DNA of 64,000 nt, taken from contig CM016929.1 in assembly GCA_006247105.1 (NCBI GenBank), positions 496,001-560,000 of the forward strand, given 5' to 3'. Positions 59,815 to 64,000 of this stretch are shown one piece after another. The stretch is from Giardia muris (lineage: Eukaryota; Fornicata; Diplomonadida; Hexamitidae). The notes beneath the pieces are model-generated. The model did not search any database, was not told where the DNA came from, and was given only the letters and a program-made list of their open reading frames with translations. The first letter of the stretch is position 1, and each line of letters begins with the position of its first letter. The translations under genes were made by a program, and so were the position numbers.

Positions 59815-61257
59815 TGCGGGTCGTCTGGGCTCAGACCTCAGGCATGACGATCTCATTGGGTGGTGCAAAGATCGATCCTCCTGGAGCGGACCTAGTTGGG
59901 AGCTGCTGGATGGTCCTGAGTTGTGTGGTCTTGCACCGAGGTCTGGGACGAGAGGGGAGGGGCCTGTCAGGCTGCGGTCGAGGAGGCGGGCTCTCTGACG
60001 ACTCCTCACCAAGTCCTCTCCCCATCTGTCAGCAGGACTCCGAGCTCATGGACGTCTGGTGCGTCCTCCCAGTGGTCCCGTCCCTGAGCCACGGTCTGAA
60101 GGGCGTGAGGAGCCACAAACCGGGCCCTGCTCGAAGTCCTTCGTTCGTCAACGATCTGCAGGACGGGCCTCCTCTCGTGGCCAGGAGCACACGTCCACGA
60201 CCTCTTCCATATCTCCTCGGATGCTCCCGTCCCTCCAAACTCATACTTGGTGGGCAACGAGGACAGACAGCACGGCCTTCTTGTCGTCCTCTGCCCCGAG
60301 GGAAGGCTCGAAGTGGTCATGATGGGGACTGCTTCTCAACTTCCGGAGAGGAGTAGTGGACGAGGTGATCCCGACGTCATGCCTCTTCGACTCCCTGAAC
60401 GAGCCAGGACTGAGAGTCCTCACGAAGGTCACGACCTCGAGGAGGAGCGGGGAGAGTCGTCTGTAATCCCAGAGCTACGGGCCGAGATGAGTCGACAGGA
60501 AGGGATGTCCGTCATCCAGCACAAGGGTCCTGGCCTCTCGATCCCAAGGACCTTGCAGGCACGGTTCCCAGTCCTCGTCGTGTGGTCCCATCCGAAGAGC
60601 TGAGTCATGAGACACCTGTTGATGGAACAGGGGTGATGAGGACTGCAGTGTGACGGGAGGTGCCCACAAGGACGTCGTGGAGTGGACAGATGAGCCGTCT
60701 CGTGCAGGAATGGGGCCACGGGACAGGCCACCGGTGTGAAAGGACGGACGGGAGAGGGGAGCAGTAGGTCTTCATCAGGCCGGGCAGTCTGGAAGGACTG
60801 AAGGACTATCGTGGGCACCACTGGTTCCGGACAGCAGTGATGGCCTCTGGTGCAGGACGGCTCGTTGTCGTCCCAGGCCGTGAGCCCGCCCACATTGGAC
60901 GACTCCGGCTCCTCGTTGGCAGAGATGGGACGTGTCCCTCCCCAACGGCCAGGGAGAGAGGACGACCATAAGTCGGGGGCGTCTCCCTTCTGAGTCTGGA
61001 TGCGAGTTGCACGTCAGCCAGCTTGGACCCACGCCTCCTCGGATGGGCCGGGAGGCTCTCCGCCCTGCCATTGAGTGGGTGGGGGGCTGTAAGGGGAGAC
61101 TGATGACCAGTGGGAGCTCATCCAGGGACGAGAGCACCCCGAGGAGAACTGTGGGCCTCCCGTCCTCGGGGCAGGCCGTTGGTAGCGGTTGGATGCCCAG
61201 AGTGTCAGATGGGAGCATCAGTGGAAGGCTGGTGAAGGGGATGTTTGATGTTCAAAA
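59741..61257. other. 1.5-kb region without a convincing gene
   Basis: Frames of 100-180 codons exist on both strands, but they overlap each other, have unnatural composition and match nothing recognised. The region has G/C-rich, repetitive-looking purine runs (ggac, gagg). The last 13 bases, ATGTTCAAAAATG (61248-61260), are shared with the left kinase start. It could hold degenerate gene remains or a regulatory region. Confidence 0.6.
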
Positions 61258-61260
61258 ATG
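61248..61260 (+). promoter_or_regulatory. Shared kinase start element ATGTTCAAAAATG
   Basis: The same 13 bases end in the initiator ATG of both kinase genes (left copy 34758-34746, minus strand), while flanking sequence differs. The A-rich part fits a Giardia initiator. Confidence 0.5.
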
Positions 61261-64000
61261 TCCATCACGGGTTTGATGAGGGCGGCCAGGTATGACGACC
61301 TCGAGGGCGTGAAAAGGAACCTCAATCAGATCGGGAAGCAGGATGAAGATGGCAGGACGGCCCTGATGTATGCCGCAATTAATGGTCACTCCGATTGCAT
61401 TCCCCTCCTCAAGGAAGAACTCGGGATGCAGAATAAAAGGGGATGGACCGCGCTGATGTATGCCGCCCACAACGGTTATACAGATTGCATACCTCTTCTC
61501 AAGGAAGAGTTTAAAGTACAGGATAACGATGGCAAGACGGCCCTGATGGAGGCCGCAATGAGTGGCCGCGCCAACTGTATCCCCCTCTTAGAGAAGGAGA
61601 TCGGAATGCAGGACAACGATGGATCGACCGCACTGATGTGGGCCGCCTTCAATGGCAAGACAGACTGTGCCCGCCTCCTCCTATGTGAGGCCGGGAAGAA
61701 GTCGACGGAAGAATGGTATGACTTTCCCAATACTTATCCTCCCGGAATGACTGCTCTCATGATGGCAGCCCACGAGAACTATCCCGATATCGTTGAACTC
61801 CTTCTCCCCTACGAACAGGGACTTAGGGACTTCGAAGGTCACACGGCCAAGTGGTATGCAAAGAACAGTTCATGGAGAGGCGACTTCACCAAAGTTCGCA
61901 AGTTCCTCGAGAACGAGGGGTTAGAACGACTTCCTCCGAATCCTGAATTACTCAGACTACGAAGACGCATCAACGACCTCACCACTGAGAACGACTCCCT
62001 CAAGAAAGACCTCTCCTCTTCCAAGAATACCCTAGAGGAGACAAGGAAGGAGCTATCCCAACTGAATCGGGAAGTCTCCTCTCTCAAACAACAACTCCAG
62101 AAGGCCAACGAAGAGGCCAAGAAGAATCACGAGCTGAACGAGGCCCTGAACAAGAGGGCACAGGAGGCCGGGAAGAGCCTTGCTGAGGCGAGGGAAGAGA
62201 ACACTTCTCTCAAAGGCCAGCTCACTGAGATGGAAAGCACAACACTCAAGCAGGACGACAAGATCTCCCACCTACGCACAGAGAACACTTCTCTTCAGGA
62301 GCAACTATCCTCCTCCAAGAAGGCGCAAGGAGAAGCAGAGGAGAGGCTCTCCCAGATGAATCAAGAGATATCCTCCCTCAAAGCCCAGCTCTCCAAGACC
62401 AGCGAGGAGAAGGACGCCCTCCACAAACAGTTCGAGGACAGGGAACGACGGGACAATACTCGAATCAAGGAGCTCACTAACGAGAACGACTCCCTCAAGA
62501 ATGCACACGAGGAGACAAAGAATGAGCTATCCCAATCGAATCGGGAAAACTCCTCGCTCAAACAACAGCTCGACAATGCCATTGAGGAGTCCAAGAGGCA
62601 TGCGAAGATGAACGAGGACCTTCGGAAGGCCTCTAACCAGAACCGAGCCCTCATCAACGCCCTCACCACAGAGAAGGGGACTCTTCAGGAGCAGCTCTCC
62701 AAGACCACTGAGGACCTCAAGAGAGCACTTGCAGACCAGAAGGCCCAGAACCTCGCCCTCGAGAAGGAGAACGCCCGACTGAGGACCGAGGGCCATGACA
62801 TGAAAGACCTTCGGAGACGCCTCGAGGAAGTGGAGGAGGAGAAGAGGATCCTCCTCCAGAACCTCGCTGCTGTCGGGGGCAGGCTTCCCCCTGCACGGGA
62901 GGACAGCTCTCTCATCTCATCCGCCATCCAGGGAGACCTCAATGCACTCCGAAGGCACCTCGACCAGGCGGGACAGAAGGACTCCTCAGGCATGACGGCC
63001 CTGATGCACGCCGCCTCCCGAGGCCAGACCGAGGTCGTCCGCCTCCTCCGGCCCCTCGAGGCCCGCCTCCAGGACGGGAGGGGATGGACGGCCCTGATGC
63101 ATGCAGTGGGGGAAGGACACGAGGAGTGCGTCAGCCTCCTCCTTCTGGAGAGGGACATGAAGGACGGGGAGGGCAGGACGGCAGCCGAGCACGCAGAAGG
63201 CGAGAAGATGCGACGGGTACTCATGCACCAACCCACGCTTCCGAGGCTCCCAGACAGCCTCTCGGAGTACCACTTGACCGCTGTGCTCGGAGAAGGGATG
63301 TTTGGGACTGTCTATGCAGGCCATGGAAATGGTAGAAACGTGGCGGTCAAGGTCGTCAGCCTTGGAAGATATGGCGAGGAGGGAAGGGAGAAGCTTCGCA
63401 AGGAGGCTCGAATGCACCTCTCCCTCAACCATCCGAACATCATCCGGTGCCTTGGGATAGGAGAGAACGACCTCGACAACACCTTTGTGCTCGTGACAGA
63501 GCTCTGCTATGGAGACCTCAGTGAGGAGATGAACAGAAGGAAGAATGCAGGACATTCCTATACCGATCAGGAGGTCTGGAAGACGATCCGAGAGGTGGCC
63601 GCCGCCCTCGCATACCTCCACGAGAAGAGACTCGTCCACAGGGATCTGAAGCCTGCGAATATCCTCATCGCTTCTGATGATCGATGTGTTCTGGGAGACT
63701 TCGGGCTTATAAAGATGCTCGGGGACTCGTCCCGGATGGATACGATATTAGGAACACTTTCGTACATGGCCCCCGAAATCCACCGAGAGGAGAGGTATGA
63801 CAAGTCCGTTGACGTCTGGGCCCTGGGAGTGATTGGATATGAGATGTGCACCCACGCCCTTCCGTTTAGGAACATAGTAGCCATCACTGAGGAAACGCCT
63901 GCTCCTTCTCTCGAGGGTCGTCCCTCAGACCTTGCTGCTCTAATCTCCCGGATGCTCTCGAAGGACCCCAAAGACCGTCCGACAGCACGAGAGGTCCTCG
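61258..64000 (+). CDS. Ankyrin/coiled-coil NEK-family protein kinase (right copy, 3' end outside window)
   Basis: The frame is open from ATG 61258 to the window end (914 codons). Four to five ankyrin repeats lie at ~1-205 (GRTALMYAA, GWTALMYAA, GKTALMEAA, GSTALMWAA, GMTALMMAA). A coiled coil about twice as long as in the left copy follows (~225-540), then further ankyrin repeats. The kinase domain has GEGMFG (678-683), K698, HRDLKPAN with D796 and DFG from 814. All catalytic residues are present. From 62495 onward the DNA is nearly identical to the left kinase, whereas the N-terminal ankyrins and part of the coiled coil are only homologous. By comparison with the left copy about 23 bases of coding sequence plus stop remain outside the window. 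Confidence 0.92.
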   Translation, partial: MSITGLMRAARYDDLEGVKRNLNQIGKQDEDGRTALMYAAINGHSDCIPLLKEELGMQNKRGWTALMYAAHNGYTDCIPLLKEEFKVQDNDGKTALMEAAMSGRANCIPLLEKEIGMQDNDGSTALMWAAFNGKTDCARLLLCEAGKKSTEEWYDFPNTYPPGMTALMMAAHENYPDIVELLLPYEQGLRDFEGHTAKWYAKNSSWRGDFTKVRKFLENEGLERLPPNPELLRLRRRINDLTTENDSLKKDLSSSKNTLEETRKELSQLNREVSSLKQQLQKANEEAKKNHELNEALNKRAQEAGKSLAEAREENTSLKGQLTEMESTTLKQDDKISHLRTENTSLQEQLSSSKKAQGEAEERLSQMNQEISSLKAQLSKTSEEKDALHKQFEDRERRDNTRIKELTNENDSLKNAHEETKNELSQSNRENSSLKQQLDNAIEESKRHAKMNEDLRKASNQNRALINALTTEKGTLQEQLSKTTEDLKRALADQKAQNLALEKENARLRTEGHDMKDLRRRLEEVEEEKRILLQNLAAVGGRLPPAREDSSLISSAIQGDLNALRRHLDQAGQKDSSGMTALMHAASRGQTEVVRLLRPLEARLQDGRGWTALMHAVGEGHEECVSLLLLERDMKDGEGRTAAEHAEGEKMRRVLMHQPTLPRLPDSLSEYHLTAVLGEGMFGTVYAGHGNGRNVAVKVVSLGRYGEEGREKLRKEARMHLSLNHPNIIRCLGIGENDLDNTFVLVTELCYGDLSEEMNRRKNAGHSYTDQEVWKTIREVAAALAYLHEKRLVHRDLKPANILIASDDRCVLGDFGLIKMLGDSSRMDTILGTLSYMAPEIHREERYDKSVDVWALGVIGYEMCTHALPFRNIVAITEETPAPSLEGRPSDLAALISRMLSKDPKDRPTAREVL
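62495..64000 (+). repeat. Inverted repeat, right arm
   Basis: This is the partner of 32666-34171. Four clustered substitutions (63371, 63373, 63375, 63378) change Cys-Ser-Asp on the left to Tyr-Gly-Glu here, just after the kinase VAVKV motif. Identity starts abruptly at 62495 inside the coiled coil. Confidence 0.92.

Noticed and set aside
59814..60012. Extended N-terminus of VSP unit 12 from a TTG at 60012
   Set aside because: TTG is not expected to start translation in Giardia, and the segment is arginine/serine/proline-rich without a signal peptide.
60429..60893. 154-codon minus-strand frame in the right spacer
   Set aside because: Its composition is erratic, it overlaps several similar frames on both strands and no motif is recognisable.
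32666..64000. Inverted repeats as ends of a composite mobile element
   Set aside because: The arms are protein-coding kinase sequence, with no terminal motifs, target-site duplications or mobility genes visible. The right end of the repeat is outside the window.

Overview
The window is dense eukaryotic nuclear DNA from a diplomonad, most likely Giardia and probably G. muris. The evidence is the gene content and layout: intergenic gaps of a few bases, A/T-rich stretches directly before start codons, AGTRAA poly(A) signals close to or overlapping stop codons, ankyrin plus coiled-coil plus NEK kinases, and cysteine-rich CxxC variant-specific surface protein (VSP) sequences. The VSP tail is GCRGK rather than the CRGKA typical of G. 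intestinalis. No spliceosomal introns were recognised.

Positions 1-32640 hold about 18 intact single-copy housekeeping or hypothetical genes. They include an IQ-motif protein (5' truncated by the window), an RNase III with dsRNA-binding-like regions, a condensin CAP-H/kleisin, a USP7-like deubiquitinase that overlaps a cullin-like gene by 4 nt, IFT172, an ankyrin protein, a phosphoglycolate-phosphatase-like HAD hydrolase and a PHD-finger protein. They are followed by two membrane proteins, the axonemal dynein light chain LC1 (DNAL1), a TLDc protein, an EF-hand-like protein, Orc1/Cdc6, a p58IPK/DNAJC3-like ER co-chaperone and nicotinate phosphoribosyltransferase. There are two tRNA genes, Met(CAT) and Val(GAC). 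Genes lie on both strands and are separated by 1-130 nt; several overlap or share promoters of 10-20 bp.

Positions 32643-64000 are different. A tandem array of twelve nearly identical 2017-bp units, plus a truncated thirteenth, occupies 35352-59740. Every unit carries one VSP gene on the minus strand, broken by the same single-base frame change, and units 1-11 have no start codon or signal peptide. The array therefore looks like a bank of silent VSP pseudogenes. It is flanked by two ankyrin/coiled-coil/NEK kinase genes in inverted orientation, both reading away from the array. Their last 1.5 kb form an almost perfect inverted repeat (32666-34171 and 62495-64000), and the right copy runs off the window. 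Between the array and the right kinase lies about 1.5 kb without a convincing gene, which is unusual for this genome.

Functionally the left part mixes flagellar (IFT172, LC1), chromosome (CAP-H, Orc1/Cdc6), ubiquitin and metabolic genes with no obvious pathway grouping, apart from the adjacent ubiquitin-pathway pair. The right part is an antigen-reservoir locus bounded by members of a second expanded Giardia gene family.
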